From contig CALJHC010000023.1 of the NCBI GenBank assembly GCA_938075415.1, forward strand, positions 218,306 through 282,305: DNA of 64,000 bases. The letters are read 5' to 3'. Source of the stretch: an uncultured Rubripirellula sp. (GTDB taxonomy: Bacteria; Planctomycetota; Planctomycetia; Pirellulales; Pirellulaceae). Below the pieces are notes generated by a model. The model saw only the letters and a list, made by a program, of their open reading frames with translations. It was not told the DNA's origin and searched no databases. Made by a program: the position numbers and the translations under genes. Positions within the stretch are counted from its first letter, which is position 1, and each line of letters opens with the position of its first letter. Below are positions 36,284 to 48,323 of the stretch, piece by piece.

Positions 36284-36880
36284 ATGGCATCCGAAGAAAA
36301 CAACACGATTGCGGTCGATGGCGAAATCGTTGATTTGCGCAACCGTCCCCTTGCGGCGCTCTTGGCGTGGCTGATTCCCGGCGCCGGCCATTTTTATCAG
36401 GGTCGCCAGACAAAAGCATTTATTTTTTTGGTCTGCATTTTATCCACATGGATTCTTGGCTTTGCTTTGGGTGGAAGTCATGTTGTTTATTCTTCCTGGG
36501 AACCCGGAGACAAACGCTGGCACTTTTATCTACAAGGTGGTGCTGGATTGGTCGCGTTGCCGGCCTACTTGCAAGGCCGGCGAATGAATCAGGAGACCGA
36601 CTTAGGCGAAACAAACAGCGATTACGAACCTCTCTGGGGTGGGTTGATGGCACCACCATTTCGTCCGGTCATGGAAAGTGAAGCCGACGAAGTGGCGGCG
36701 TGGTACGCTGAGCACGGTGCCGGTTACGAGATGGGTACGTGGTACACCGTGATCGCCGGTCTGCTGAACATTTTGGTGATCTACGACGCTTACGGTGGCC
36801 CACTGGCTGTTCCCATCAGTGGACGAAAACGTGACCCGGAGGAGGAACCGCAGGAAACAGAAGAGCCTGCAGCGAGTTGA
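36284..36880 (+). CDS. DUF6677-like integral membrane protein
   Basis: 198 residues. The N-terminus holds R-P-L-A-A-L-L-A-W-L-I-P-G-A-G-H-F-Y-Q-G-R, a TM2-like helix with a conserved G-A-G-H-F-Y-Q-G turn. A second helix (F-L-V-C-I-L-S-T-W-I-L-G-F-A-L), a third around G-A-G-L-V-A-L-P-A-Y-L and a fourth near the C-terminus (V-I-A-G-L-L-N-I-L-V-I-Y-D-A) follow, with an acidic tail. Similar proteins are widespread in planctomycetes and I believe they carry the DUF6677 label; function is not known. It heads a plus-strand run with the small membrane protein, trkA and the Hyu gene. Confidence 0.8.
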   Translation: MASEENNTIAVDGEIVDLRNRPLAALLAWLIPGAGHFYQGRQTKAFIFLVCILSTWILGFALGGSHVVYSSWEPGDKRWHFYLQGGAGLVALPAYLQGRRMNQETDLGETNSDYEPLWGGLMAPPFRPVMESEADEVAAWYAEHGAGYEMGTWYTVIAGLLNILVIYDAYGGPLAVPISGRKRDPEEEPQETEEPAAS

Positions 36881-37054
36881 TCTTCAGGTAAATTGCAACG
36901 CCCGACAAAAGTTAGCCACAAGATCCAATGAAGTGGTTTCAGCTTTGGCGGGTTGAAGTCCCGAACCAACAACGTCAAATCCAGCACGCGATGATCTGCT
37001 CTCAACCAGCAAATCACCATTCCCCTAAAACCATTGATCGCACTGTATCCAGAC

Positions 37055-37246
37055 ATGCTATCCATCTCACCCACCTACATGCTCTATTACGTTCCCCTGA
37101 TCATCGCAATCGCTTTGGTCTTTGGTGCAACAAGACATGAAAACACCCAACTTGTCTTGCAACACGCTTGGCAAACCGGTCGATGGATCACCGGCTTCAT
37201 GGCAGTTATCTTTGTTGTGTTCCTTTTTTTGAGCTGGATGACGTAA
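37055..37246 (+). CDS. Small membrane protein, 63 aa, two helices
   Basis: Starts M-L-S-I-S-P-T-Y-M at ATG 37055 (a TTG at 37034 is in frame upstream). Two hydrophobic helices: L-Y-Y-V-P-L-I-I-A-I-A-L-V-F-G-A and W-I-T-G-F-M-A-V-I-F-V-V-F-L-F-L-S. The linker is polar (R-H-E-N-T-Q-L-V-L-Q-H-A). Its position between the DUF6677-like gene and trkA suggests a membrane partner, but no family is recognised. Confidence 0.62.
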   Translation: MLSISPTYMLYYVPLIIAIALVFGATRHENTQLVLQHAWQTGRWITGFMAVIFVVFLFLSWMT

Positions 37247-37431
37247 AACTTTCAGCCTTCACCAAATCATCACTCGCTCAACGCTGCTTTGCTTTTCGCC
37301 TCCGGCAAAATAAAACCAAATCAAATAACCGATTCGGCGCGATCATGACCGTAAACGGTTAACCCTTCGCATCGTGCCACTCCACCCGGCAGAGTAACCG
37401 CTGGAGGGAGAACTCAGAAAACAGAAGTATC

Positions 37432-38775
37432 ATGCGAGTCCTAACCCTTGGTGCAGGCACTGTCGGAAGATGGGTAGCTGACATGTTGTGTCGACGTCGA
37501 CACAGCGTCACGGTTGTCGACATTGATCCCGAAAAAGTCGCGCAGCTCAATAGTGAATTAGATGTCCGTGCAATCGTGGGCAGCGCCTCTCGCAGCACCG
37601 TGCTTTTCCAGGCCGATGTCTGTGCCGCTGACGTCTGCTTAGCGGTAACCGGAGATGATGAAGTCAATATTTTGGCTGCAAGCATGGCAAAAGCACTGGG
37701 TGCAAGACGCAGCATTGCTCGAGTCTACGCTCCGGCGTTTCAAGACCTAAGCACGTTTGATTATCAGCGGCACTTCTCGATCGACAGCCTTCTCAGTCTC
37801 GAACAATTGTCCGCTTTTGAGTTGGCGCGAGCCATTCGAAACCCCGACGCAATTCCCCTGGAGCATTTTGCACGCGGGCAGCTTGAAGTCTATGAAATGG
37901 AGGTCGACAGTCGTTCCTCGGCGGCTGACCACAAACTTCGTGATATTACCCTACCATCGTCAGTGCGTATTGGCTCAATCGCGAGAGACGGACGAATGTG
38001 GATTGCGAGTGGAGAAGACGAACTGCATGGTAAAGATCGCGTAAGTCTCATTGGCAGCCCCGAGGATGTCTCACGAAGCCGCGAACTCTTCACCACCAAG
38101 GCCGATCGATCGCCTCAGAAACGTGTCATGATTGCCGGTGGCGGTGAAACGGGATATCACCTCGCGGATTCACTTTCGCGACGAGACTATCGAATCGTGA
38201 TGCTCGAAAGTGATCCGGATCGCTGCGATACTCTTGCCCGCCTGCTGCCTGATGCAACCGTGATTCACGCCAACGCAAATCGCCGAACAATCCTTGAAGA
38301 TGAAGGCGCAGGAACAGTCGACTACTTCGTTGCCTGCACGGGAAACGATGAAAACAACATCATGTCCGGCGTTGAAGCGAGGGAACTCGGTGCGGACCGT
38401 GTGATGTGTGTCGTCGGAAGACCCGATTACGCGAACGTGGTCGGAAAACTTGGTATCGACCAGGCAGTCAGCGAACGAGATGTCACGGCAAGACAGATCT
38501 TGGGATACCTGAATGAAGGCGCCGTGATCAGTCAACGAAGGCTACCCAACGGCGCCATCGGTGTCTTCGAGTTAGAAGTCTTGGAGGATACCGCTGTGAC
38601 AAAAGCCAGCCTTGCGGAACTTCCGTTTGCGGGGCGATGTTTGATTGCTGCAGTTGAACGTGACGGCTTCGTGCGTGTTCCGCAAGCGGACGATCGCTTG
38701 ATCCCGGGAGATATTGTTGTGGCATTGATTGACCCGTCTGCATCCGATGAAAGCTTGGCACTATTCAACCGATGA
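37432..38775 (+). CDS. trkA: Trk potassium uptake regulator TrkA
   Basis: 447-residue peripheral subunit that gates Trk-type potassium channels. Two RCK halves are visible. The first Rossmann motif is L-G-A-G-T-V-G-R-W-V-A, with V-V-D-I-D-P-E-K; the second is I-A-G-G-G-E-T-G-Y-H-L-A-D, with V-M-L-E-S-D-P-D. Each is followed by a TrkA-C domain, the last ending R-L-I-P-G-D-I-V-V-A-L-I. No trkG/trkH pore gene is present nearby. The stop codon overlaps the start of the next gene (ATGA), so translation of the Hyu protein is coupled to TrkA. Confidence 0.95.
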   Translation: MRVLTLGAGTVGRWVADMLCRRRHSVTVVDIDPEKVAQLNSELDVRAIVGSASRSTVLFQADVCAADVCLAVTGDDEVNILAASMAKALGARRSIARVYAPAFQDLSTFDYQRHFSIDSLLSLEQLSAFELARAIRNPDAIPLEHFARGQLEVYEMEVDSRSSAADHKLRDITLPSSVRIGSIARDGRMWIASGEDELHGKDRVSLIGSPEDVSRSRELFTTKADRSPQKRVMIAGGGETGYHLADSLSRRDYRIVMLESDPDRCDTLARLLPDATVIHANANRRTILEDEGAGTVDYFVACTGNDENNIMSGVEARELGADRVMCVVGRPDYANVVGKLGIDQAVSERDVTARQILGYLNEGAVISQRRLPNGAIGVFELEVLEDTAVTKASLAELPFAGRCLIAAVERDGFVRVPQADDRLIPGDIVVALIDPSASDESLALFNR

Positions 38776-41700
38776 CTACTCGTGTTTGGGCGGACATTGG
38801 CGGCACTTTCACCGACTGCTTTGTCTGTCAAGATGATTCCCGCAGCGAAATCAAAGTACTCAGCAGTGGACGTGTGCGCGCAACGGTCCGAGCGATCAAA
38901 CCCAATCATGAGATTACGGTTGACACCCTGCCCGAACGGAACACGGACTCATTTTGGGTCGGTGCTGATGCGACGCTTCTTGATCGGAATGGGCAGACTT
39001 TCGAACTCGGTCGCGTCACATCACATCAGGGCGGCGATCTTGGTTTCCAACCGAACTCACCTGATTTGCATCATCGGCGATGGCTCGGCTCGACTCTTGA
39101 ACTTTGCGCCGGACTTGAGGCCCCGGTGCTGGCCACACACCTCTTGTTGCATGTACCGATCCTCGAACCGTTGCCCCCGGTCGATGTTCGCCTTGGTACA
39201 ACTCGAGGAACCAACGCACTGCTGACTCGAACCGGCGCACCCACCGCGTTGCTCGTTACCAAGGGTTTCCGTGATTTGCTTCACATCGGTGAACAAGATC
39301 GTCCCGATCTTTTCTCCATCAACATCCAAAAAAACCCGGTTCTGGCGAGCAAGATCATTGAAGTGGATGAACGGTTGGATTCAACCGGTAAGGTCTTGCG
39401 AAACATTGACCCGGAACAAATCAAAATCGATCTCCAAGCTGCGAGATCCCAAGGTGCTCAATCACTTGCGATTTGCCTTCTACACAGCCACCTCAATGAC
39501 TCTCATGAAAATTTGATCGATCGGCTGGCAAGGGAGTGTGGATTTGACGAAATCTCGCGATCAAGTGAGGTCGCACCGCTGATCAAATACGTTGCGAGAT
39601 CTGAAACGACCACGCTGGACGCTTACCTGAATCCAATTCTTTCCACTTACCTTGATCAAGTTTGGAATCAATTTGGAGGCGAAGCTAATTGCAAGCTGCG
39701 TCTGATGACCAGCAGTGGAAACCTGGTGGAGCCATCCTCTTTTCGAGGTCGGGATAGCATCCTGTCTGGCCCCGCCGGTGGTGTTGTCGCGTTAGCCGAC
39801 CTTGCCAAAAAAACAAATCAAAAAAAGGTCATCGGCTTGGACATGGGTGGAACCAGTACGGATGTCAGTCGATACGAGGGTCAAGTTGGACGCCGTTATG
39901 AATCGCGAGTTGCAGGCATCCGTGTTCTGACACCGATGATGGACATCGAGACCGTTGCGGCGGGTGGTGGATCCATTTGCAGCGTGACCGCATCGGGGCG
40001 ACTAACCGTGGGTCCCGAAAGTGCGGGTGCCGAACCCGGGCCAGCATGTTACGGCAAAGGTGGACCTCTGACCGTTACCGATGTCAACCTGCTTCTGGGA
40101 CGCATTCCTATTGATCGTTTCCCATTTCCTCTGGATAAGTCAGCCGCCGAGAAACGACTCTGGGAGGCCCAGACAAAACTTGGCTTCCAACACGAAAAAT
40201 CCATTGAATCGCTGGCAGAAGGATTTTTGGAAATCGCCGTCACGCACATGGCCGAAGCTGTTCGAACAGTCAGTACATCACAAGGGTCGGATGTGCGTTC
40301 AATGGCACTGGCCGGTTTTGGCGGCGCAGCGGGACAACATCTCTGCCGGATCGCCGACGCCTTGGGAATCAAAACCATCATTGATCACCCCGCTTCAGGC
40401 ATGCTGAGTGCCTTGGGAATGGGGATTGCCGAAATGGGTGTCGTGGTCACCCAAGGCCTTTATCAAGAATGGGATGGTCAAAGTGAATTGATGCTGACCG
40501 AAGAAGTCGATGCGCTCAAACGCAAAGCAAGCGAGCAACTTAACAGCGAACACCGAGATGATGGGATCCGCCGTGAACATTTTGAAATCGACATCCGATA
40601 TCAGGGAACAGAAGCAGCTCTAACGCTGCCTCTCGAACCAAAGGGATCTATTTTGAATCGATTCCAACAGACTCATCGAAATACCTTCGGCTACGTGCGT
40701 CACGACCGCCACCTCGAACTGGTCGCACTACGGTGCGAAACAACCATTCAGGAAAAACGTGCGTTTCAGCAACCCCTTGAAACCAGCCGTGACAGCAACT
40801 CGGCAAAAAGCAAAACAACACAGAGCGGCGAGTGCTTTACCAAAATCTGGCATCGGGCAGGTTGGACTCAGGCAAAACTGATTGATCGAGAATCATTAGT
40901 TTGCGATCAGAAAATTGATTCTCCTTCGGTAATTGTCGACCCACATTCAACTTTGGTCGTTGAGCCTGGATGGCAAGCAGTCGTCCTTGGTGAGGGCGTC
41001 ATCATGCTTTCACCCAATCACTCACCAGCTTTGAAACCGTCGGCGGATTTCACCTCAACAAGAAGTGATCGCAAAGAATCCAAGTCAACGGAAATTGATT
41101 CCTCAACGGCAAGAGACCCGGTACTTCTGGAAGTCATTGCCCGTCGGCTTCAGGGAATTGCTGATGCCATGGGTGAGGTTTTGCGACGCACCTCAATCAG
41201 TGTGAATGTCAAGGAAAGACGAGACTACAGCTGCGCCATTTTCCGAAAGGATGGTTCACTTGTTGCCAACGCACCCCACGTTCCAGTCCATCTGGGCGCA
41301 ATGGGGCACACCGTTCGACATATTCTTGGCGTCTATCCGCAAATGCATTCGGGTGATTGTTACCTCAGCAATGATCCATTCGCCGGTGGCTCACACCTGC
41401 CAGACGTTACAGCGGTCACACCCGTTTTCTGCGGTAATCGCAAACAAGGTGTGCCTGATTTTTTTGTTGCTTCTCGGGCGCACCATGCAGAAATCGGCGG
41501 AATCACGCCCGGTTCGATGCCGCCCCACGCCACTTGCCTCGCTGAGGAAGGCGTCTTGATTCGTGATTTCCCTTTGGTTCGAAATGAACAATCCTTGGAG
41601 AAAGAACTGCTGAAATTACTGACCTCGGGATCCTACCCATCGCGATCCCCCCATGAAAACTTAGCTGATATTGCTGCACAACAGGCCGCTGGCCAATTTG

Positions 41701-42659
41701 GTGCCCGCTCCCTTCTCGCACTTGCCAGAGATTATTCACGAGAAACCATTGACGCAATGATGTGTCAATTGCTTGATGTTTCAGGTGACACGGTTCAGCG
41801 TTGGATCGAGTCCTTACCAGCGATGCCAATGCACTTCAGTGATTCACTCGATGACGGCACAACCATAGCGGTGACGATGACCAAGCGAAATCATCGGCTT
41901 GAAATCAAGTTTGAAACGGGACCGGTGCATCAATTCGGATTCAACGCGACACCAGCCATTGTGACCGCCGCTGTTCTTTATGTATTTCGATGTCTGGGAG
42001 GATCGGAACTGCCTTTGTGTGAAGGCGCACTTCGCGATGTTGATCTCATCATTCCCCGTGGTTTACTCGACCCTCCGAGGCACCCAGACCCGAGGCAGTG
42101 CGCGGCAGTTGTCGCCGGAAATGTTGAAACCAGTCAACGTGTTGTCGATGTTCTACTCGGAGCATTAGGAGTAGCGGCTGCATCCCAGGGAACGATGAAT
42201 AACGTCTTAATCGGTGATGATTCATTTGGTTATTACGAAACCATCGCTGGTGGCAGTGGGGCGACACCAAGCCAACCAGGTGCCGACGCAGTCCATTGCC
42301 ACATGACTAACACAAGAATTACCGATCCCGAGATCCTGGAAACCCGTTTACCAGTGCGACTCCATCAGTTTTCGATTCGCACAGGCAGTGGTGGGCGAGG
42401 TCAACACCAAGGTGGAGATGGGGTCACACGAGAATTTGAGTTCCTTAAGCCACTTGTGGTTTCCCTCATCACTTCGCGGCGCAAAAGCCAGCCATATGGA
42501 ATTGCAAATGGCGATCCAGGTCAATCAGGAGAAAACTGGTTGATCCGTCAGGGAATCCCAGAACGGCTCGACTTCACAACCACGCTTCAAGTGGACCCCG
42601 GAGACCGCCTGCTTTTGCACAGTCCCGGTGGAGGAGGTTGGGGGGAATTCAATTCTTGA
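38772..42659 (+). CDS. HyuA-HyuB fusion: hydantoinase/5-oxoprolinase family
   Basis: 1295 residues combining both subunits. The HyuA part (about 1-690) starts with [11 protein letters not shown], has [13 protein letters not shown] and the phosphate motif [11 protein letters not shown]. The HyuB part (about 775-1290) includes [34 protein letters not shown] and [13 protein letters not shown]. Such enzymes use ATP to open 5-oxoproline, hydantoins or related rings; the substrate is not determinable here. Single-chain form and size match 5-oxoprolinase. It overlaps trkA by 4 bp. Confidence 0.93.
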   Translation: MTTRVWADIGGTFTDCFVCQDDSRSEIKVLSSGRVRATVRAIKPNHEITVDTLPERNTDSFWVGADATLLDRNGQTFELGRVTSHQGGDLGFQPNSPDLHHRRWLGSTLELCAGLEAPVLATHLLLHVPILEPLPPVDVRLGTTRGTNALLTRTGAPTALLVTKGFRDLLHIGEQDRPDLFSINIQKNPVLASKIIEVDERLDSTGKVLRNIDPEQIKIDLQAARSQGAQSLAICLLHSHLNDSHENLIDRLARECGFDEISRSSEVAPLIKYVARSETTTLDAYLNPILSTYLDQVWNQFGGEANCKLRLMTSSGNLVEPSSFRGRDSILSGPAGGVVALADLAKKTNQKKVIGLDMGGTSTDVSRYEGQVGRRYESRVAGIRVLTPMMDIETVAAGGGSICSVTASGRLTVGPESAGAEPGPACYGKGGPLTVTDVNLLLGRIPIDRFPFPLDKSAAEKRLWEAQTKLGFQHEKSIESLAEGFLEIAVTHMAEAVRTVSTSQGSDVRSMALAGFGGAAGQHLCRIADALGIKTIIDHPASGMLSALGMGIAEMGVVVTQGLYQEWDGQSELMLTEEVDALKRKASEQLNSEHRDDGIRREHFEIDIRYQGTEAALTLPLEPKGSILNRFQQTHRNTFGYVRHDRHLELVALRCETTIQEKRAFQQPLETSRDSNSAKSKTTQSGECFTKIWHRAGWTQAKLIDRESLVCDQKIDSPSVIVDPHSTLVVEPGWQAVVLGEGVIMLSPNHSPALKPSADFTSTRSDRKESKSTEIDSSTARDPVLLEVIARRLQGIADAMGEVLRRTSISVNVKERRDYSCAIFRKDGSLVANAPHVPVHLGAMGHTVRHILGVYPQMHSGDCYLSNDPFAGGSHLPDVTAVTPVFCGNRKQGVPDFFVASRAHHAEIGGITPGSMPPHATCLAEEGVLIRDFPLVRNEQSLEKELLKLLTSGSYPSRSPHENLADIAAQQAAGQFGARSLLALARDYSRETIDAMMCQLLDVSGDTVQRWIESLPAMPMHFSDSLDDGTTIAVTMTKRNHRLEIKFETGPVHQFGFNATPAIVTAAVLYVFRCLGGSELPLCEGALRDVDLIIPRGLLDPPRHPDPRQCAAVVAGNVETSQRVVDVLLGALGVAAASQGTMNNVLIGDDSFGYYETIAGGSGATPSQPGADAVHCHMTNTRITDPEILETRLPVRLHQFSIRTGSGGRGQHQGGDGVTREFEFLKPLVVSLITSRRKSQPYGIANGDPGQSGENWLIRQGIPERLDFTTTLQVDPGDRLLLHSPGGGGWGEFNS

Positions 42660-43309
42660 AAACCCTTGTCCTGGAACCAACAAGTACCGATTGGCCCGAG
42701 CGTGCTGGTTTCCCAGATCTCGGGCACGCCGAAACGGCCACTTCAATGACCTGATATTGATCGTATCAAAAGATTGATCATGCGGTTAAGAATCTGCTCA
42801 ATAAGAGATGCATCGGTGAGGATCATCGATGCAACTTGACCAAGCTTGCCGATAACGCAGTTGCTGTATCGGCGGTGAGAACTGAGATGCTCCAACCAAC
42901 AGTTTTGGGGCTCACGAACGCCGGCGTACGGGTAGGTTTTGAATCAAGGTGGTCATCCCGTGTGAGAGCCAAGGTGTCAGAAACCAGGCAGTTGAGCGTA
43001 CCGATCTCCCCAAGCTCATTCATGAAGGTCACCATATCAGCTTGCCTCGGCGGACAAATAACCGAACAAGCAACCCCGCAGAGTTATTTCGTCGATCATG
43101 AAATCTATTCAATCTGATGCAAATAGCACTCAAAAAGAGATCTCGCGGGATTGTTGAATCATCCTCACCTTACCCTGACTTGATGGAATTGAAGGAATTC
43201 ATCGATAGCGAGTTTTGAAGCAATGGTGATCAACGGTAAACTAGAGGGAAGCGGCTCGGCCCGCTAACGTCCAAACCTTTTCGTCTGGCTCCAGCTGAAC
43301 TCAATTTAT
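42660..43309. other. Intergenic region upstream of the PSCyt operon
   Basis: 650 bp with no accepted gene. Opposing small frames at 42836-43117 (+) and 42823-43035 (-) have no domain; the minus frame (F-M-N-E-L-G-E-I-G-T-L-N) might be a gene remnant, but that is a guess. The promoter of the operon that follows should lie in the last 150 bp. Confidence 0.4.
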
Positions 43310-46300
43310 ATGCCACTTCGAGTCCTCGCTACTTTATTCACTGTGACCGTCCTCTCTCAACACACCGTTGCAGAGCTGACTTCAACGTCGTCACCAGATT
43401 TCAATCGCGAGATTCGTCCTATCCTGTCGGATCATTGTTTTGCCTGCCATGGACCCGATGGGAATGATCGTCAGGCAGAACTACGACTTGACTCGGACAG
43501 CGGGTTGCAAAGAGTTCTCAGCAAAAAAGAATCAGAAAATTCGCTTCTTGTCGAACGCGTGAATTCTGACGACCCCAACCTCGTGATGCCTCCGCCCGAA
43601 TTCCAAAAGCCACTTAGCGCAGAACAAAGACAGATCATTGAACGATGGATTAAGGCGGGTGCAAAAATTGATCAACCGTGGGCTTTCACCAATCCATCCA
43701 AGAAGGAACTTCCCCCATCAATCACCAACGGCCAACAGGCAATAGACCACGCCATCAACAAACGACTTGCTGAGGTGGGTCTGCAACAGAACTCGCGAGC
43801 CAACCCCTCGGAATTACTTCGTCAAGTTTGCCTTGACTTGACGGGTCTTCCTCCATCGGTTGAACAGATGGATCTGTTTTTGGAAAATCCATCACCTCAG
43901 GCATATGAGCAGTTAGTGGATGACTTACTTGCTTCTTCTCACTTTGGAGAACACTTCGGTCGGCACTGGCTTGATTTAGTTCGTTATGGCGACACGCACG
44001 GCTTGCACCTTGATAATTACCGAGAGATGTGGCCATATCGCGATTGGGTCATCGAGGCGTTTAATTCGAACCTGCCGTTTGATCAATTTATCTCGCAGCA
44101 ACTTGCAGGTGACTTGATTGATGGTGCTGGTGAGAAAGGATTGATCGCAAGTGGATTTAATCGTCTTAACGTCACGACCAATGAGGGTGGATCAATCTAC
44201 GATGAGGTATTCGTTCGCAACGTAATTGATCGTACCGATGCATTCGGAACGATTTTTCTTGGATTAACCGTTGGCTGCGCCGTCTGCCACGACCATAAAT
44301 TCGACCCGATCTCGCAGAGAGATTACTACTCGCTATCGGCTTTCTTCAATAGTCTTGATGGCAAAGCGATGGATGGCAACACAAAAGATCCGGCGCCGGT
44401 AATTCGAGTTGCCACAGAGGAACAGAAGAATCTGATCACTGAATACCAGCTAGCGATCAGCGATTTCCAGAAGGAAATGCAGGGCCCCATCGATACGATC
44501 GACCAAGCTCAACGCAGATGGGAAAAACACCTCACTGACGAGACAGAGGGAATCAGGAAGGACCTGATCCCCGAAGCAGTAATTTCATCTGCCGAAGCGG
44601 AGATGGAAATACTGGAGGATGGTTCCGTAAAAATCACTGGCAATCCGGGCGTCAAAGACACAACCACCATTACGGCAAGCCTGCCCTCAGGTGGTAACTG
44701 GCGCACCCTTCACTTGGAGGCGCTGACGGATTCAGAAGAGGCAAAGGTGGGCGTTTCTGCAAACGGAAATGTGGTCCTGACCGAAATCACGCTGGAAGTT
44801 GGGAATCCAGAGGCAAACGATCCTTGGATCAAACTTCCGATGCTTCATGCCATCGCGGATATTGAGCAGAGTGATGGCCCATTCGGCATTCGTTTTGCCA
44901 TCGATTCATCCCTGAATGATCGAGAGGGTTGGGCAGTTGGAGGTCATCAACAACCCGGCGGCCGAAATGCGTGGTTCACCTTTCCACCCATCATTGCGGA
45001 GAATCAGAATCAGAAAATCCGCATTCAACTTCAGTACCAATCTGTTTTTGCGAAACATCAGTTCAAGCAGATTCGATTTTCGTTGAGTGATTCCGGCCCA
45101 ACGATTCCCGAGAACCAAAAAATCACGCTCGGACCTCTGTTCTCCGCCGGCCCCTTTCCCATTGAAAGCCCCAATCCGGGATACAGCCGAAAGTTTGCCT
45201 CGCAACAGGAGAGCTTTGATAAGGAACAAGTCTTTCGCTACGAGGATGTCGATTACCCATGGGAACCAAGAAACTCTTATACCGAAGTCACCGTCAACTC
45301 CTTACCCGCTATTCAAGATCGATCCTCGGCCCTGATTCTTTATCAGGCAATTCAATCTCCAAAAGCTCAGAAGGTCAAACTTTTATTCGGCACCGATGAC
45401 GGATCTCTGATCTACCTCAACGGAAAAGAAATTTCAAACCGTCGTGGACCTCAGGACCTGTCGCCACTGGATCAGCAAATTGAACTTGACCTCAAAGCGG
45501 GGCAAAATGATTTGTACTGGAAAATCATTAACCATGACGCTGATTCTTTTCTGACGTTTGCTTATCGATCACCCGCAATTCCAATCCCCGCAACACTCAC
45601 CTCGTTGGTTCGTACCCCTCCGGAGGAACGTGACAAAGAAGTACAAACTGCGCTGCGAAAATACTACCGAACCGTCCACTGCCTGCATCCCGATTGGTTG
45701 GCACTATTGGATCTGGAAAAAGGAACCCGGCGAGCCAAGGAATCACTGGAAAAACAGATTGCCACCACTTTGGTGTGGAAGGAGACCCAAGAGCCCCGAG
45801 CCTCACATGTGCTGCTTCGTGGCCAATATGACCAACCCGGTGAGACTGTCGAACGAGACACGCCGGATTTCCTTCCCACTTTTCCCGAAAGTTCACCGAA
45901 AGACCGCTTGGGACTGGCACACTGGCTGACTGGAAATCAGCACCCGCTGACTGCACGCGTTGCTGTTAACCGATTTTGGCAACAGCTATTTGGTACCGGC
46001 CTGGTGAAAACCAGCGAAGACTTTGGCAACCAAGGCGCCCCACCAAGCCATCCGGCCTTGCTCGATTGGCTCTCGACCGACTTCCGTGAAAATGGCTGGA
46101 ATGTCAAACAGCTGATTCGCTCGATGGTCACTTCCAACGCCTATTGTGCGAGTCATAACGTGACGCCAACGATGCAATCGATCGACCCGTACAACCGTCT
46201 TCTTGCCCGAGGACCACGTCATCGCCTGGATGCGGAGGTCTTGCGTGATCAGGCGTTGTTTCTCTCTGGGTTGATGGTTGACCAACGAGGAGGACCAAGC

Positions 46301-46825
46301 GTGAAGCCACCGCAACCCGAAGGCCTTTGGGCCGCCGTTGGCTACTCCGGTAGCAACACGGTGCGTTTCTCTCAGGATCAAGGCGAAAAACTTTACCGCC
46401 GCAGCGTTTACACCTTTTGGAAACGTACCAGCCCACCTCCGCAAATGTCGATGCTTGATGCACCCAGCAGGGAATCATGCACGGCCAGACGTGAACGCAC
46501 CAACACACCGCTGCAAGCGTTGTTGCTTCTAAATGAACAGCAATATATTGAAGCGGCAAAAAAACTCGCTCAGCGCATTCAACAAGAATGCCCTGAATCA
46601 ACAAACGAAGCTAAAGTTCATTGGGTTTTTAAAATCGCAACCGCCAGAGAACCGTCCGAGAAAGAGGTCAATGCGATGATGTCCCTGCTCAATGACAGCG
46701 AAAGATACTATCGTGAGCAAAATGAACTTCGAGAGGAATTTGTCGGTACCGGATCGGTAATGGACGCGGCATGGGCTCTGTTATGCAACACCATTCTCAA
46801 TCTTGACGAGGTTGTTTCGAAATGA
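43310..46825 (+). CDS. Planctomycete cytochrome-type protein (PSCyt1-DUF1549-DUF1553)
   Basis: 1171 residues with a signal peptide (to about A-V-A-E at 18-22). PSCyt1 carries the haem motif C43-F-A-C-H47. DUF1549 (about 140-345) has [13 protein letters not shown] and a second C-A-V-C-H. A middle region (about 640-750) has P-W-E-P-R-N-S-Y and [15 protein letters not shown], like PA14/carbohydrate-binding folds. DUF1553 (PSD1, about 865-1150) has [13 protein letters not shown] and D-A-P-S-R-E-S-C. This family is strongly expanded in planctomycetes and linked to polysaccharide use; its reaction is unproven. The DUF1501 gene overlaps the stop by 4 bp. Confidence 0.93.
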   Translation: MPLRVLATLFTVTVLSQHTVAELTSTSSPDFNREIRPILSDHCFACHGPDGNDRQAELRLDSDSGLQRVLSKKESENSLLVERVNSDDPNLVMPPPEFQKPLSAEQRQIIERWIKAGAKIDQPWAFTNPSKKELPPSITNGQQAIDHAINKRLAEVGLQQNSRANPSELLRQVCLDLTGLPPSVEQMDLFLENPSPQAYEQLVDDLLASSHFGEHFGRHWLDLVRYGDTHGLHLDNYREMWPYRDWVIEAFNSNLPFDQFISQQLAGDLIDGAGEKGLIASGFNRLNVTTNEGGSIYDEVFVRNVIDRTDAFGTIFLGLTVGCAVCHDHKFDPISQRDYYSLSAFFNSLDGKAMDGNTKDPAPVIRVATEEQKNLITEYQLAISDFQKEMQGPIDTIDQAQRRWEKHLTDETEGIRKDLIPEAVISSAEAEMEILEDGSVKITGNPGVKDTTTITASLPSGGNWRTLHLEALTDSEEAKVGVSANGNVVLTEITLEVGNPEANDPWIKLPMLHAIADIEQSDGPFGIRFAIDSSLNDREGWAVGGHQQPGGRNAWFTFPPIIAENQNQKIRIQLQYQSVFAKHQFKQIRFSLSDSGPTIPENQKITLGPLFSAGPFPIESPNPGYSRKFASQQESFDKEQVFRYEDVDYPWEPRNSYTEVTVNSLPAIQDRSSALILYQAIQSPKAQKVKLLFGTDDGSLIYLNGKEISNRRGPQDLSPLDQQIELDLKAGQNDLYWKIINHDADSFLTFAYRSPAIPIPATLTSLVRTPPEERDKEVQTALRKYYRTVHCLHPDWLALLDLEKGTRRAKESLEKQIATTLVWKETQEPRASHVLLRGQYDQPGETVERDTPDFLPTFPESSPKDRLGLAHWLTGNQHPLTARVAVNRFWQQLFGTGLVKTSEDFGNQGAPPSHPALLDWLSTDFRENGWNVKQLIRSMVTSNAYCASHNVTPTMQSIDPYNRLLARGPRHRLDAEVLRDQALFLSGLMVDQRGGPSVKPPQPEGLWAAVGYSGSNTVRFSQDQGEKLYRRSVYTFWKRTSPPPQMSMLDAPSRESCTARRERTNTPLQALLLLNEQQYIEAAKKLAQRIQQECPESTNEAKVHWVFKIATAREPSEKEVNAMMSLLNDSERYYREQNELREEFVGTGSVMDAAWALLCNTILNLDEVVSK

Positions 46826-48297
46826 ATCCAACCCCATTTGATGAACGACTTCACCTTCTGAAACGGCGTGCTTTTTTTTCCCGCAATTGCGCTGGCCTGG
46901 GCGCCGCGGCGCTAGCCTCGATTGATTCACGACTTGCTAGTGCTGATACGAAAGGCAACGTTCAAACAACTTCACAAAAACAATTAGGCTTGCCTCACCA
47001 CGAACCCAAATCACGGCGGGCTATCTACCTCTTCATGTCCGGGGCACCCAGCCAGATGGACCTGTGGGATCACAAACCCAACATGGTGGATTGGTTTGAT
47101 AAGGATCTTCCTGATTCCATACGCCAAGGACAGCGTCTGACCACCATGACAAGTGGACAGGCCAGATTCCCCATCGCACCAAGTATTTACAAGTTTTCTC
47201 CCCATGGCCGGGCGGGCACCATGGTCAGTGAACTGCTGCCCCACATGGCCAAAAAAGTTGATGAAATCGCTTTAGTTCGCTCCATGTACACCGAAGCGAT
47301 TAACCACGATCCCGCGATCACCTACATCTGCACGGGAGATCAATTACCCGGAAAAGCCAGCATCGGATCATGGCTCAGCTATGGTCTGGGAACCGAAAAT
47401 GAGAACTTGCCTGCTTTCATGGTGATGACGGCATCATGGACGGGACGACAGCAGGCCCAAGCACTCTACAATCGGCTATGGGGAAGTGGGTTCTTGCCCA
47501 GCAAGTATCAAGGCGTCGCTCTTCGAAGCAAAGGCGACAAAGTCCTTTTCCTGTCAAATCCGAAAGGAATCGATCCAAGATCGCGACGGCGCATGTTAGA
47601 TACTTTGGGCTCACTCAACGAAATAACAGCTCAACAAATTGGGGACCCTGAAACCAACGCCAGAATTGCTCAATACGAAATGGCGTTTCGCATGCAAACC
47701 AGCGTTCCGGAATTGGCTGATCTCGCCGACGAACCGCAACATGTTTTGGACCTGTACGGCCCGGAAGTGTTGAATCCCGGAACCTTTGCCAATTCTTGTA
47801 TCATGGCGAGACGCATGGCAGAGCGGGGCGTTCGATTCACTCAAATTTTCCATCGAGGCTGGGATCAACACGGCAATTTACCGAAAGATCTGCCGAAGCA
47901 ATGCAGTGACATTGATCAACCATGCGCCGGACTCATGACCGACCTGAAACAACGAGGCATGCTTGACGACACTTTGGTTGTATGGGGAGGTGAATTTGGA
48001 CGAACCGCCTACTGCCAAGGCAAGTTAACCAAAACAAATTATGGACGCGATCATCATCCGAAGTGCTTTTCTGTTTGGATGGCCGGGGGAGGCGTTAATG
48101 GAGGAGTCGTCCACGGTGAGACTGATGATTTCAGCTATAACATCACCCGTGATCCCGTTCATATTCATGATCTGAACGCGACCATCCTGCATTTGCTGGG
48201 AGTGGACCACCGACGTTTCACCTACCCGTTTCAAGGTCTTGATCAACGCTTGACCGGTGTCGAACCCGCTCGTGTCATTAACGAATTAACCGCTTAA
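46822..48297 (+). CDS. DUF1501 protein with Tat-type signal
   Basis: 491 residues. The N-terminus has a twin-arginine motif K-R15-R16-A-F-F and a short hydrophobic stretch (G-L-G-A-A-A-L-A-S), so export in a folded state is likely. The DUF1501 domain is alkaline-phosphatase-superfamily-like: [14 protein letters not shown] at its start, then [14 protein letters not shown] and [10 protein letters not shown]. It is the standard partner of DUF1549/1553 proteins. Start ATGA overlaps the previous stop. A sulfatase gene follows 26 bp later in the same operon. Confidence 0.93.
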   Translation: MNPTPFDERLHLLKRRAFFSRNCAGLGAAALASIDSRLASADTKGNVQTTSQKQLGLPHHEPKSRRAIYLFMSGAPSQMDLWDHKPNMVDWFDKDLPDSIRQGQRLTTMTSGQARFPIAPSIYKFSPHGRAGTMVSELLPHMAKKVDEIALVRSMYTEAINHDPAITYICTGDQLPGKASIGSWLSYGLGTENENLPAFMVMTASWTGRQQAQALYNRLWGSGFLPSKYQGVALRSKGDKVLFLSNPKGIDPRSRRRMLDTLGSLNEITAQQIGDPETNARIAQYEMAFRMQTSVPELADLADEPQHVLDLYGPEVLNPGTFANSCIMARRMAERGVRFTQIFHRGWDQHGNLPKDLPKQCSDIDQPCAGLMTDLKQRGMLDDTLVVWGGEFGRTAYCQGKLTKTNYGRDHHPKCFSVWMAGGGVNGGVVHGETDDFSYNITRDPVHIHDLNATILHLLGVDHRRFTYPFQGLDQRLTGVEPARVINELTA

Positions 48298-48323
48298 TCC
48301 AACCCTGTCTCTTCGACCAAGTC

